Shown one piece after another: positions 42,788 to 52,887 of a stretch of 64,000 bases of DNA. The stretch is from JBBIPA01 sp963820495 (GTDB lineage: Bacteria; Chloroflexota; Dehalococcoidia; GIF9; UBA5629): positions 124,001-188,000 of the forward strand of contig CAWGAF010000001.1 in the NCBI GenBank assembly GCA_963820495.1. Direction: 5' to 3'. The notes under the pieces were generated by a model. It searched no databases. It was not told the origin of the DNA and saw nothing but the letters and a program-made list of their open reading frames with translations. A program made the position numbers and the translations under genes. Positions within the stretch are counted from its first letter, which is position 1. Every line of letters begins with the position of its first letter.

Positions 42788-45160
42788 TTAGCACCTAGAA
42801 TTACAGGCCAATATTGCTCTTTTAACCAGTGTCTTTGCTATCTGAATCTTGTACCTGTTATTTATTAATGGGAACGCATCTGCGACTGCTACATTTGAAG
42901 CATCTTCGGCGCTTGTTTCATCTATTAGTTTTCCGATAATGTACTGTTCTGCCTTGCTTGCCCGGTAAGGCTGATTATATACCGAATTCAAGCATATTCT
43001 GGCTGCCTTGACTATCCCATTATCACTCTCTATTGCCGCCGCACAGTTAACTATAGGGAAATCTATAGCCTTTCTCAGTGCAAACTTAATGAATTTAGAT
43101 TTAACGTTTGAACTAGGTTTAGGTACTTCGATCTCCGTTACTATCTCATCATATTCCAGAACCGTAGTCTTGTCGCCTTCAACAGTGAAGAATTTCTCTG
43201 CTTCGATTACCCTTTTTGTGGTTCTGATTTTAGCGTTTAACGCTATCAACGTCGGTGCCACGTCTGACGAGTTGACAGCCACACACCCACAATTGAAACA
43301 CCTATTAGCCTCTATCGTGACAGCACTTGAATCTAAACTACCAGCTTCCTCCACGTTCAAACTCTTAACTCTCTCAGCTACAGGCAGTTCCTGAGCATTC
43401 TCTCTATTCGTTTTCTTGAGATAAGCACTATTGAACTTTTGGGGCCATTTAGCACGCTCGCAATCATTTCCTTCGCATTGTATCTTTGCCCCTCCAAGAA
43501 ACTGGTGTATGGAACTTGCAGCTTTTCTTCCTGCAGCAATAGCGGCAACGACTGTTGATGGACCAGTGACAAAATCTCCTCCGGCAAAGATATTTTTACC
43601 TAAAGAATACGTAGAGGGATTTATTCTCAACTGCCCCTTTTCATCAAGAAACTCAGTAGGGATAATTGAAACGTCTGGTTCTTCTCCAGTTGCCCTAATT
43701 ACAGCATCAAATTCTATAGTAAATTCTGAGCCTTTGATAGGTATTGGGCGAGCTCTTCCAGTTTTATCTAAAGGTCCAAGTTCCATTTTTGAGCACTTAA
43801 GCACGACCTTGCTACCCTTTTTAAAAGCTTCAACCGGTGAGGTAAGAAACTGAATTTCTATATTTTCCTGCTCAGTCTTATCAACCTCCTCTTTTAGGGC
43901 TGGCATCTCTGCCTTGCTACGCCTGTAGATAATCACAGGTTCACATCCGAGCCTCAGAAGCGTTCTGGCGACATCTATGGCAACATTGCCCCCACCGATT
44001 ACTGCAGCTTTTTCCCCTGGAACTTCCTTTAAACCAAGGTTCAACTTTCTCAGAAACTCCGCGCCGGACATCATTAATGCCTCTCCCTTTATTCCCGAAG
44101 GTCTTTCTTTCCAAGCTCCGCAGGCAACATATACAGCATCAAAGCTTTTCAGGAGATTATTCACTTTAATCTCCTTACCAACTTTAGCATTAAGCTTCAT
44201 TTGTATACCCATATTTTCTAGAGCTTTGATCTGCTTCTTAACAATATCCTTAGGGAGCCTATATGGAGGTATACCATAGATGAGCAATCCACCCGGTGCA
44301 TCCATATTTTCGAATATAGTTACGCTGTAGCCAAGTTGCCTGAGATAATACGCTGCTGAAAGCCCCGATGGCCCAGAGCCTAATATAGCTACACGCTTTT
44401 TAATCTCTTTTTGTGGAGATTTATAAACTTCACCAGCATTATTTAGAATGAAGTCACCTATAAACCGTTCGACACATCTGATGGAAACAGATTCATCATA
44501 GTCGCCTCGATTGCAATTGCTTTCGCAGAAGTGTGGGCAGACTCTACCTGTTATTGCCGGAAATGGGTTGGAATTGATCAGTATTTTGGCAGCTTCAGCC
44601 AAACTGCCTTCTCTTATCTTACTCATATATAAAGGTATATCCACATTAGTCGGGCAATTTGTGGAACAAGGTGTGCCATTTACTCGCGTGCCTCCGAATA
44701 TTGAATGATATCTCCCATCCCCTATTAATGCGTAGCAGGAGCCGCCACCTTTCCTCATACAATAGAATCGATTATTAGGCACCCAATAGTACCAGCATCT
44801 ATTACTTTGACAGATGTTACCTGCTATAGTACCCATCTCTCTGATGTGTGGTGAAGCTGTCCCATGGGCCGCCTCAGCTAGTGTGGCAAAGTCTTCCTTT
44901 ACCAACTTGCTTTTTGCTATATCTTCCAGCCTGGTTAGAGCACCTATTCTCAGTGTCTTTGCTTCTTTCTTAATGTAATCTAGGTCGGTAATGGCCTTGA
45001 TATTTACTATGACTTCTGGATATTCAGGCAATATGTCATCTTTCATCTGGCCCAACAGGTCTGTACCGCCCGAGATAATTCTGGCTTTACCCCCATATTC
45101 TTTGAGGATTGAGGTTGCTTCTTCCAGAACTTCAGCATTAACATGTTTGAATCTTTTCAT
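42788..45160 (-). CDS. molybdenum hydroxylase FAD subunit with inserted GltD domain
   Basis: A 790-residue protein. Residues 1-160 are the FAD-binding domain of xanthine dehydrogenase-type medium subunits (ISGGTDLLGQ, HIREMGTIAGNICQSNRCWYYW) with the cysteine-rich loop for an extra 4Fe-4S cluster. At about 161-610 a whole GltD-type NAD(P)H oxidoreductase is inserted: CSTNCPTNVDIPLYMS, CPHFCESNCNR, IGSGPSGLSAAYYLRQLGY, GGGNVAIDVARTLLRLG, AGGDFVTGPSTVVAAIAAG. The FAD subunit then resumes with CVAVNSSDVAPTLIALNAKI and its C-terminal domain. The insertion would couple the hydroxylase to a pyridine nucleotide. Confidence 0.88.
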   Translation of the reverse strand: MKRFKHVNAEVLEEATSILKEYGGKARIISGGTDLLGQMKDDILPEYPEVIVNIKAITDLDYIKKEAKTLRIGALTRLEDIAKSKLVKEDFATLAEAAHGTASPHIREMGTIAGNICQSNRCWYYWVPNNRFYCMRKGGGSCYALIGDGRYHSIFGGTRVNGTPCSTNCPTNVDIPLYMSKIREGSLAEAAKILINSNPFPAITGRVCPHFCESNCNRGDYDESVSIRCVERFIGDFILNNAGEVYKSPQKEIKKRVAILGSGPSGLSAAYYLRQLGYSVTIFENMDAPGGLLIYGIPPYRLPKDIVKKQIKALENMGIQMKLNAKVGKEIKVNNLLKSFDAVYVACGAWKERPSGIKGEALMMSGAEFLRKLNLGLKEVPGEKAAVIGGGNVAIDVARTLLRLGCEPVIIYRRSKAEMPALKEEVDKTEQENIEIQFLTSPVEAFKKGSKVVLKCSKMELGPLDKTGRARPIPIKGSEFTIEFDAVIRATGEEPDVSIIPTEFLDEKGQLRINPSTYSLGKNIFAGGDFVTGPSTVVAAIAAGRKAASSIHQFLGGAKIQCEGNDCERAKWPQKFNSAYLKKTNRENAQELPVAERVKSLNVEEAGSLDSSAVTIEANRCFNCGCVAVNSSDVAPTLIALNAKIRTTKRVIEAEKFFTVEGDKTTVLEYDEIVTEIEVPKPSSNVKSKFIKFALRKAIDFPIVNCAAAIESDNGIVKAARICLNSVYNQPYRASKAEQYIIGKLIDETSAEDASNVAVADAFPLINNRYKIQIAKTLVKRAILACNSRC

Positions 45161-45205
45161 TTTTACTTATCTCCAAATTTACTGTCCTGCTGTTTCTGTT
45201 ACTTC

Positions 45206-47665
45206 CTAGGCTTTACCTAATGATTTCAGGACTTTATCAGGAGTCACTGGGAAGCCATCAACCCATTTACCTATAGCATTGTGGACAGCAGGTGCGATAA
45301 GAGTAGGAGTTACAGTGGCAACATCCTCACCGATACCAACAACCCCATATGGACCATAGCCCATTCCTGTTTCTACAAGTATAGTATCAATGGGGCCAGA
45401 GTCCAGTATCGTGGGAATTTTGTAATTTAAAAGATTGCCGTTAAGCATAACCCCGGTCATTGGGTCATGGATAACTTCCTCGCTTCGCCCCCTGCCAATT
45501 CCCATATAGGCTCCACCGTATTGCTGTCCTTCACAACCATCCCAATTTATCACTTTGCCAACGTCATTAACGGTAACTACCCGTGTTATGTCAACCTCTC
45601 CAGTTTCTGGATCTACTTCGACTTCCATGAAATACGCCTGTCTGCAGAAGCGAGGACGTATGTTCAAGTAGGCCCCGCGTTGAACGTGCCAGGCGTGTTC
45701 AAAGAGGGGAGGGGTGAGACGTAAGGGATACTTGATGCCTTCCTTGCCAGCGAAAACCGGTTCGCCTATGACCGAGCTGATAGGGCCTTGAGCACCGGAA
45801 GGTCCAACTAATTCTGCTAACGTCATTCTATTTGACGGATTGGCTTTCTCATAGATTACGCTATCTTTAATATCCAGCTCCTCAGGTTTCTTACCGGGGA
45901 AGGCGGGTGGGAAACTACTTAACTGGGTCACTCCTCTAGGGCTTGTAGCTACTTCGAGGATCTTTTGTTTTAGCATCCTGGCACAACTTCTGACTGCTGC
46001 CCCATTGATGGACGTATTGGTAGACGTATCTGGCGTCATAGCGAAGAAACCGGCATCAATTTGTGCCTTGTAACGAACATCTTCCATACGCATCCCCAGT
46101 TCATCGGCAGCAATCTGGGAGTAAGCTGTCTCTGCATTAACTCCGATGTCAGCGCGGCATCCTAAGATAGTAGCCGTTCCATCATTACGTTCAATGTATA
46201 TCGCTATTTCACTGGTGCCCGCCGAATCATCCCATTCATGTGTCCAGACAAAGCCAAGCCCATGCATTTTGCCGTTCGGAAGCCTTTTTGTTCCCGGGGT
46301 ATGCCATTTCTCGTCCCAACCAATAGCCGCTTTGCCCTTTTCTATGCACTCTTTCAGGCTATCTCTAACTTTGAATCCCAACTCTGCTTTACGTTTATTT
46401 AGCCATACTATATCGTGGCCTTCAGCGCCATCATTTTTAATTGCCACATCGATAGGATCAAGCCCTAGTGCATCAGCTACATGGTTGAATACTAGGTTTA
46501 AACAATGGCAATTGGAATTCTGTTCACAACGCACAGGTACCGTCGGTCCTTTACTTACCCGCACTGATTCAGTCCTGCCATATATATTAGGAATCTTGGT
46601 GTTTTCGATAAGGTGCGTTACAATACCAAATACTGGCAGTAGTTGGTTAGTAACTACAGCTCTCCCTTTTACGGCTGTGATTGTTCCATCAAGTTTAGCG
46701 CCTACCTTAAAGTAATACACTCCTTCATCCATCTCTCCGCCATAGAAGTCTTCCCTCCTATTAAATGCCCACTTAATAGGTCTGCCAGTTCTCTTAGACA
46801 AAACCGCAGCACAATAATGTCCCCCCATATTCCAGGCCATCTGGCTCCATCCACCAAAACTGGCACCTTGATATAGGCAATGGATGTCAATCTTATTCAT
46901 CGGTATACCACCAAACCATGAGGATATGGCCCGTTTACTTATGTGCGGGCGTTGTTGCTTAACCCAGACTTCTGGATAGTCTCCATTCCATCTGAACACG
47001 CCGCAAGGACGCTCTGGTCCAATCCACGTAGTCAGGCCTTGTGTGAACTTAAATTCAATTATCTTATCGGCTTCTGCAAAACCTTTCTCAACATCGCCGT
47101 GCTGTTCTATATATATAGTCTGATCATCAATATTGCCGTGAGGGCTAGCCTCAGGATTGACTAAAGGAGAGCCAGGCAACATTGCCTTCTCTGGATCCAA
47201 GACAAAGGGTCGCTCTTCCCACTCCACGTCTATCAATATGAGCGCGTGCTCAGCTATTTCCTCAGTATCGGCAACTACGAAAGCACCCACTTCTTCCCCC
47301 TGGAAGTGGGCTATATTAGGAAGAACTGGCACAGACGATGGTTCATGTCCGCCCAAATCAGCTGTAGCCGGTAGCTCTGGGTCATCATATCTCAGTATTG
47401 CTCTTACCCCTGGCAAAGCCTCGGCTTTGCTGGTATCCATATTTTTAATTTTTGCGTGAGGGTAAGGAGAAGTAAGAAACCTTCCGTACAGCATCCCCGG
47501 TAGTTCCACGTCTAATGTATATTTTGCCGATCCGCTTGCTTTCTCTAATCCGTCTATTCGACGTACACCACGTTTCCCGATATTGTCAAATTTCTCCAGA
47601 GGATATTTATCAGCCCTTAGATTATCAAACATCTCCAACATTTTTGATTTTTCATCGTTAGCCAT
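45206..47665 (-). CDS. molybdenum hydroxylase large (molybdopterin) subunit
   Basis: An 819-residue molybdopterin-binding subunit of the xanthine dehydrogenase family. It begins with the aldehyde-oxidase a/b-hammerhead domain (GLEKASGSAKYTLDVELPG, FLTSPYPHAKI) and has YQGASFGGWSQMAW, RRRED-like FNRREDFYG, and the C-terminal VVGIGEDVATVTP with the glutamate (GxGE) that acts as general base. The substrate could be a purine, an aromatic acyl-CoA or another heterocycle. It is flanked by the 2Fe-2S and FAD subunits, in the order small-large-medium. Confidence 0.9.
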   Translation of the reverse strand: MANDEKSKMLEMFDNLRADKYPLEKFDNIGKRGVRRIDGLEKASGSAKYTLDVELPGMLYGRFLTSPYPHAKIKNMDTSKAEALPGVRAILRYDDPELPATADLGGHEPSSVPVLPNIAHFQGEEVGAFVVADTEEIAEHALILIDVEWEERPFVLDPEKAMLPGSPLVNPEASPHGNIDDQTIYIEQHGDVEKGFAEADKIIEFKFTQGLTTWIGPERPCGVFRWNGDYPEVWVKQQRPHISKRAISSWFGGIPMNKIDIHCLYQGASFGGWSQMAWNMGGHYCAAVLSKRTGRPIKWAFNRREDFYGGEMDEGVYYFKVGAKLDGTITAVKGRAVVTNQLLPVFGIVTHLIENTKIPNIYGRTESVRVSKGPTVPVRCEQNSNCHCLNLVFNHVADALGLDPIDVAIKNDGAEGHDIVWLNKRKAELGFKVRDSLKECIEKGKAAIGWDEKWHTPGTKRLPNGKMHGLGFVWTHEWDDSAGTSEIAIYIERNDGTATILGCRADIGVNAETAYSQIAADELGMRMEDVRYKAQIDAGFFAMTPDTSTNTSINGAAVRSCARMLKQKILEVATSPRGVTQLSSFPPAFPGKKPEELDIKDSVIYEKANPSNRMTLAELVGPSGAQGPISSVIGEPVFAGKEGIKYPLRLTPPLFEHAWHVQRGAYLNIRPRFCRQAYFMEVEVDPETGEVDITRVVTVNDVGKVINWDGCEGQQYGGAYMGIGRGRSEEVIHDPMTGVMLNGNLLNYKIPTILDSGPIDTILVETGMGYGPYGVVGIGEDVATVTPTLIAPAVHNAIGKWVDGFPVTPDKVLKSLGKA

Positions 47666-47670
47666 ATTTG

Positions 47671-48168
47671 CTATCCTCCGTGTAAATTGTTAGCTGCTTC
47701 TAGCGCTGCTTTGATGTGTTGGGGATACGTTCCACATCTACATAGGTTGCCTGCAAGGGATTCTTTCACTTCCTCTTCTGTAGGATGGGGATTCTTGTCC
47801 AGCAATGCTTTTACAGTAACTATAAAACCAGGAGTACAGTAACCGCATTGCATACAGCTATATTTCACATATGCTTCTATAAGTGGGTGGTCTGCTCTGG
47901 CGATCCCCTCTATGGTCTCTATGGTTTTATTATCACACTCGATGGCAAGTGCCATACATGACAAAATCGGTCTCCCATCCATAATCACGGCACAAGCGCC
48001 ACATGCTCCCTCGGAACAAAATTCCTTAGTTCCAGTTAAACCAAGTTTGCATTGGAGTACATACTGAAGTGTCCAGTTAGCTTGGACTTTGACATTGTAT
48101 GAATCCCCATTTACGATAAGATTTATTTCTGCTTCGGATATCAATCCTTTTTTCTCTAGTTGCGGCAT
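47671..48168 (-). CDS. molybdenum hydroxylase 2Fe-2S subunit
   Basis: A 165-residue small subunit with two [2Fe-2S] clusters: CKLGLTGTKEFCSEGACGAC...C (plant-ferredoxin type) and CMQCGYCTPGF with NLCRCGTYP (alpha-helical type). ATG 48168 is chosen because AGGAGG lies 8-9 bases upstream; the frame reaches back to 48198. It passes electrons from the molybdenum centre to the FAD subunit. First gene of the hydroxylase set, 5 bases before the large subunit. Confidence 0.93.
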   Translation of the reverse strand: MPQLEKKGLISEAEINLIVNGDSYNVKVQANWTLQYVLQCKLGLTGTKEFCSEGACGACAVIMDGRPILSCMALAIECDNKTIETIEGIARADHPLIEAYVKYSCMQCGYCTPGFIVTVKALLDKNPHPTEEEVKESLAGNLCRCGTYPQHIKAALEAANNLHGG

Positions 48169-48262
48169 ATACGAATATCCTCCTTTCTGTGTTCTCAACG
48201 GCTATTATAAGCGGTGAGATTATGACCATCGCAATATATCACAAGTATAATCATTCTCCAAT

Positions 48263-48637
48263 TTACTGCAAAATTTCCATAATATGTTTTACCTTTGTCT
48301 TTACTTTATTCCGTATTACACCATCAATTAGCTGCAATTCAGAACCAGGACAACCTGTAACTACAATATCCGCTCCCACACTATCTATATTCCTCATCTT
48401 TTTATCGGCAATCTTCTTAGACAGGTCACAGAAATAAACGCTAAATGTTCCAGCCATGCCACAACAGCTATCAGCATCTGGCATTTCTACATACTCTATA
48501 TCGGGTATCGACCTAAGAATTTGTCGCGGCTGTTCCTTTAGGCCCATGTAGCGACTTAGATGACAGGGATCATGCCAGGTAATTCTCTTGCCTCTAGCAT
48601 CAGGAGAAACTCGGTAAGCTGATGCAGGCAATTTCAA
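48263..48637 (-). pseudogene. truncated HdrB/GlcF-like CCG-domain protein
   Basis: A 124-codon frame starting at a TTG without a ribosome site. It matches only the C-terminal third of (Fe-S)-binding GlcF/HdrB-type proteins: ITWHDPCHLSRYMGLKEQP, DSCCGMAGTF and VTGCPGSELQLIDG. The N-terminal ferredoxin part and the first CCG domain are missing and no trace is seen in the 190 bases upstream. It lies just before the hydroxylase genes on the same strand. Most likely a deletion remnant; a functional single-CCG protein is less likely. Confidence 0.6.
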
Positions 48638-48829
48638 CTACAATCTTCTGCAGTCGGAATACAATCTCTGATTTAATTGACACTATTCAAGGTCCTGCTC
48701 GATCCAGATATATTCACAGATCCAATGACTTAAATAAAGTCATTATTAAGAATAAGTGCCTGTGACTTTTGGCTAATCTTTATGATTATAACCTATGGTT
48801 AACAGCGCATAACAATAAGTGCTATTTAT

Positions 48830-49450
48830 TTAAGTGGAGACAAGCATCTTTTTAGCTAATTTATAACCAAGGTCAAACGCCTTTATGTTGATTGTGGCAA
48901 CTTTGGCAGGAAAACGTTCCTGGATTATCGCTTTAACCGTCTCTATGCTTATTGGCATCTGTTCAGTGCCAAATAGTGCTCCCAGCATGACAACATTGGT
49001 TGATTGCAAGTTACCTGCTTCTACTGCAACCTGAGCAGCATCCAGAGCGATTACTTTCTTGGCTGCTTTATTCATTCTCCCCAAGATTTCTTCCAGAGAA
49101 GGATACTTGCTCTCCCCAATATACACAGTATAAGGAACAACCTTCCTTGTATTGAGTATTATCAGGCTTGATTTTGACACGAAGTTGCTATTCCGCAGTG
49201 CCTCGCTGGGCTCCAGAGCAACCAGAATATCACATTTGCCCTCCGGCGTAAGAGGAGCATGCACTTCGCTGCCGATTCTAATATTGCTGAATACCGACCC
49301 ACCACGTTGCGCCATGCCCAGAACCTCAGAACCCCGGATTCTTAGCCCATCATGAACGGCAGCATGACCTAGTAATTCCGACATCAAAACCACTCCCTGA
49401 CCACCAACTCCACAGATTATCACGTTAAGTTCTTTTACTTTGGTTATCAT
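48830..49450 (-). CDS. iorB: indolepyruvate:ferredoxin oxidoreductase subunit beta
   Basis: A 206-residue gamma-domain type subunit that opens LNVIICGVGGQGVVLMSELL and has GSEVLGMAQRGGSVFSNIRIG. It is the second subunit of IorAB, which oxidatively decarboxylates arylpyruvates formed from aromatic amino acids. It starts one base after the iorA stop region, so the two are translated together. The C-terminus is IKAFDLGYKLAKKML. Confidence 0.92.
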   Translation of the reverse strand: MITKVKELNVIICGVGGQGVVLMSELLGHAAVHDGLRIRGSEVLGMAQRGGSVFSNIRIGSEVHAPLTPEGKCDILVALEPSEALRNSNFVSKSSLIILNTRKVVPYTVYIGESKYPSLEEILGRMNKAAKKVIALDAAQVAVEAGNLQSTNVVMLGALFGTEQMPISIETVKAIIQERFPAKVATINIKAFDLGYKLAKKMLVST

Positions 49451-49451
49451 T

Positions 49452-51353
49452 CTATTTACCCTCGTCTTGTATTATTGCATCCTTGGGACAAATCTGGGCA
49501 CAAACCCCACAGCCTGCACACTGGGAAGCATCTATGACTATCTTATCATCTTCAATGATTATTGCGGGGCAACCCAGCGATTTGATGCAGAATTGGCAAT
49601 CACTGCACTTTTCCTGCTCAACGTGATAGGGAATTACCTTTTCTCCACGCCGCCTCTTCCCCCTCTGCTCCAAAATATTACAGAGCTGCCGTGAAACTAC
49701 TACAGATGGCCCCTCAAACCTTATCGCCTTTTCCATAACCTCAATCGTTTTCTTCACATCAAAGGGGTCAACGACTTCAACAAACTTGACCCCACAAGCA
49801 CGAACGACATCTTCCGGTTTTATCTTTAAGCTCTCTTCTCCTATAGCTGTCAAGCCAGTACCAGGGTGCGGCTGAAACCCAGTCATTGCAGTAGCAGAAT
49901 TATCTAAAATCACCATGGTGATTTTAGCGTTGTTGAAAACAGCATTTATCATCGGCGGTATGCCAGAGTGGAAAAAGGTTGAGTCACCCAGATGCCCTAT
50001 TACCGGGTTATTGATCACATGAGCCATACCATTAGCCACACCAAAACTAGAACCCATACAGACAGCAGTATCATCCGAGCCTAAGGGTGGATAGTATCCC
50101 AGACCATAGCAACCAATATCGCCAGTGTAAACCCGCTCTCCTAAATCTTTCTTAACTTTTCGGGCAGCAACATTAATAGCATAGAAGGTGGCACGGTGTG
50201 GACAGCCAGCGCATAGAGTCGGCGGACGGAAAGGCAACAGCGGCACTATCTCCTCGGCAAGCTTGTCTATTTTGGCAAAGTCTACTGGTAATCTATCACC
50301 AGTGAGTTTGGTAATCGCCTCGGTAGCCTTGCGTATGGATAGCTCAAGTCTAAGCGGTACCAAGTCCTTGCCATGAATTTTTACATTAATGCTACTCTCC
50401 TGCGCGATAATCTTGACGCGGTTTTCCACAAACGGCTCCAGCTCTTCTATTACCAGCACCTCCGGTACCGAAGATAGCAATTGCTTCACTAACTTTTCTG
50501 GTAGCGGGTGGGGTGTCCCTATCTTGAGCAGAGAGACTTTGTCTTCAAGCCCTAGCCAGCAAAGGGCTTCCAAAGCATAACTATATGAGATGCCACAGGC
50601 AATGATGCCAAGTTTGGCACCATTAACCAGCTTCAACTGGTTGTAAGAAAGGCTATTAGTTGCTTCTTTTATTTTGGCAAATCTTTCAACCAAAAGTATC
50701 CGGTTCTTCCGCGCAAACGCTGGTAAACAGACTAGCCTGGGGTCTTTCTTGAAGACGCCTTCTCTTTTTTCTTTGTCAATTCCGCCCAGCTTTATATCGC
50801 TCCGAGCATGGCCTATTCTGGTTACAGAGCGAAGCATAAAGATTTGCCCGAACTGTTCAGAGAGTCGAAAGGCATCTACCATCATATCTTTAGCTTCCTG
50901 AGAAGATGAGGGCTCCAGTATTGGGATATAACCCATCTCAGCAATGTACCGGCTATCCTGCTCGTTCTGTGAGCTCCATTGTCCTGGGTCATCAGCCACC
51001 ACAAGCACCAGACCACCAATGGCACCCATGTACGTTGCCGACATCAGCGGGTCTTGAGCCACATTCACTCCAACATGCTTCATTACCGCCATAGCCCTCA
51101 CTCCACACATTGAGGCACCTAAAGCAGCCTCAAAAGCTATCTTCTCATTTACCGACCACTCAATATAGACATCAAGTTCCTTGGCAACATCTATCAACGC
51201 TTCAGTTATTTCGCTGGATGGTGTGCCAGGATAAGCAGCAACCAATCGTACTCCAGCTTCAATTGCACCACGGGCTATTGCTTCATTGCCGAGCAAAAAA
51301 ACGCTCCTGCCCGGAGCATCTGAAGCAATTGTCAATTTGGCTACTTCTGTCAA
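49452..51353 (-). CDS. iorA: indolepyruvate:ferredoxin oxidoreductase subunit alpha
   Basis: A 633-residue thiamine-diphosphate enzyme subunit. Order: pyrimidine domain (NEAIARGAIEAGVRLVAAYP, EWSVNEKIAFEAALGAS), a C-terminal-transketolase-like domain (LGIIACGISYSYALEAL), ThDP domain (CAGCPHRATFYAI, GDIGCYGLGYYPPLGSDD), and two 4Fe-4S motifs at the end (CSDCQFCIKSLGCP, CAGCGVCAQICPKDA). It converts arylpyruvate plus CoA to aryl-acetyl-CoA, reducing ferredoxin, consistent with amino acid fermentation. Confidence 0.93.
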   Translation of the reverse strand: MTEVAKLTIASDAPGRSVFLLGNEAIARGAIEAGVRLVAAYPGTPSSEITEALIDVAKELDVYIEWSVNEKIAFEAALGASMCGVRAMAVMKHVGVNVAQDPLMSATYMGAIGGLVLVVADDPGQWSSQNEQDSRYIAEMGYIPILEPSSSQEAKDMMVDAFRLSEQFGQIFMLRSVTRIGHARSDIKLGGIDKEKREGVFKKDPRLVCLPAFARKNRILLVERFAKIKEATNSLSYNQLKLVNGAKLGIIACGISYSYALEALCWLGLEDKVSLLKIGTPHPLPEKLVKQLLSSVPEVLVIEELEPFVENRVKIIAQESSINVKIHGKDLVPLRLELSIRKATEAITKLTGDRLPVDFAKIDKLAEEIVPLLPFRPPTLCAGCPHRATFYAINVAARKVKKDLGERVYTGDIGCYGLGYYPPLGSDDTAVCMGSSFGVANGMAHVINNPVIGHLGDSTFFHSGIPPMINAVFNNAKITMVILDNSATAMTGFQPHPGTGLTAIGEESLKIKPEDVVRACGVKFVEVVDPFDVKKTIEVMEKAIRFEGPSVVVSRQLCNILEQRGKRRRGEKVIPYHVEQEKCSDCQFCIKSLGCPAIIIEDDKIVIDASQCAGCGVCAQICPKDAIIQDEGK

Positions 51354-51404
51354 ATTAGCTACCTCCTTTATTCAAATATATATCAACCATTTTTTATTAC
51401 TCAC

Positions 51405-52358
51405 TCATCTATCTCGAAGACGTGCATTTCTTTCTTCTATCGCCTTTACGAGTAGTACTATTACTTCGGTAACTGGAGTCGGAATATTATAATTTTTACC
51501 TTCTCTGACGACAATACCATGTATTGAATCTATCTCCGTCTTCCTGCGATTTTCAATGTCTTGGTACATAGAACATTTAGGTTTGGTTCCCGAATCTCTA
51601 AATTTCTCCATAACAGTAATGAGAGGCTTAATTGGGTCTTCAGGATTCTCCAGGTTTAAGCCCTTAGCTTTAGCTACTTGGATACACTCATTCGCCATGA
51701 GGGTTACTATCTTGCGGACCGAGGGATAGTAAAGAAACTCATCGTTGGTTATATTTAACACCGCAGCCGCTGCCATATTGATATTTAAAAGCAATTTACT
51801 CCAGATGAGGTCCTGGACTCTGGTTGAAGCGACTACATCTACACCAGTACCCTTAAAAATCTCGGCAATCTCGTTTATCCTCTGATTCATTATCCCATTC
51901 ATAGGTCCTATTTTTAGACCTCCTGTACCAACTACCCAACTCAATTGATTAATTTTCAAAGGTGTTACTATACAGTGGAAAACACCACCGATTACGTGCG
52001 AATCGTCTTTCAAAACCTCGGCAATGGTCTCAATATTTCCCGCTCCATTTTGGATTGAGAGTACATAGGTATTCTTATCCACAAGAGCCAGTGCATTTTC
52101 CATGGCAGCTCTGGTTGCATAGCCTTTGACTCCAATAATGACTAAATCTGAAATTCCGACAGAAGCCACATCCTTAGTAATCTTGACTCTTATGTGCTTA
52201 GATTGGCCATCGGACATATCAATTCTAATGCCATCTTTTCGAATAGCTTCAATCAGATCATCACGAATATCTACCAAGGTCACATCCTGACCGACTTCGG
52301 TTAAGAGGGCACCTAGAAGCCCACCGATATTTCCAGATCCCATAACCGTAATTTTCAT
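51405..52358 (-). CDS. ketopantoate reductase-like dehydrogenase
   Basis: A 317-residue PanE/ApbA-family NADP-dependent 2-oxoacid reductase. N-terminal Rossmann motif VMGSGNIGGLLGALL. The central Lys-containing IWSKLLLNINMAA helix is the family's catalytic region, and a C-terminal TEIDSIHGIVVREG block completes the fold. Many members in anaerobes act on substrates other than ketopantoate, so I leave the gene unnamed. It is the first gene of the leftward run that includes iorAB. Confidence 0.88.
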   Translation of the reverse strand: MKITVMGSGNIGGLLGALLTEVGQDVTLVDIRDDLIEAIRKDGIRIDMSDGQSKHIRVKITKDVASVGISDLVIIGVKGYATRAAMENALALVDKNTYVLSIQNGAGNIETIAEVLKDDSHVIGGVFHCIVTPLKINQLSWVVGTGGLKIGPMNGIMNQRINEIAEIFKGTGVDVVASTRVQDLIWSKLLLNINMAAAAVLNITNDEFLYYPSVRKIVTLMANECIQVAKAKGLNLENPEDPIKPLITVMEKFRDSGTKPKCSMYQDIENRRKTEIDSIHGIVVREGKNYNIPTPVTEVIVLLVKAIEERNARLRDR

Positions 52359-52802
52359 TTAATTATCCTTCCTATCATAAGCCCATCTACGGAATTTAAG
52401 GCATATTTTCGGCCATGACCTCAACCAGTTAAGGTTTGACTAAACCGAATGCTGATTTGAGTCTCTGGCTTAACTAAATCCAGTCAATACTTTGTGACTG
52501 TGAACTCGATATAACTAGGTAATTTGCCAAAATAGAAAACGGTCCATCTAATTTCAAATCCAGATGCGTGTCATTAAACATGCCACCCAGCAACTTTGGC
52601 GGAAATGCTTAGTCATGGAATAATTTTTGTCGCTACTCAATTATAAACGCGTATATTTTAAATAATAATTTATAATGCCGTCAAATAGTCTTCTTTATTT
52701 ATTCTCTGCAGTGGCAGATAATAATGGCATCACAATAGCACCTGCCACTCTCTTAATTGGGGCACACTTAAGCATCCACCAATTTTACCACAAAGAGAGA
52801 CA

Positions 52803-52831
52803 TTGACAAATCGTTTGTGAAGTATCATCAT
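52803..52831 (+). promoter_or_regulatory. candidate promoter of alcohol dehydrogenase gene
   Basis: TTGACA at 52803-52808, a 17-base spacer and CATCAT at 52826-52831 (four of six -10 positions). It lies 92 bases upstream of the dehydrogenase start, with a hairpin in between. Confidence 0.45.
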
Positions 52832-52852
52832 AGAGAGGCTAACCATGTAAGG

Positions 52853-52887
52853 GAGTCAGACCGAATACCATATACCAAGACTGACTC
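52853..52887 (+). promoter_or_regulatory. leader hairpin before alcohol dehydrogenase
   Basis: GAGTCAG and CTGACTC form a 7-bp stem around a 21-base loop, followed at once by TTTT. Placed between the putative promoter and the ribosome site, it could act as an attenuator. Weak as terminators go because of the large loop. Confidence 0.35.

Noticed and set aside
48724..48744. Inverted repeat AATGACTT/AAGTCATT as an iorAB terminator
   Set aside because: The stem is only 8 bp, A/T-rich, 86 bases past the stop and without a T-run, so support is too weak to list as a feature.
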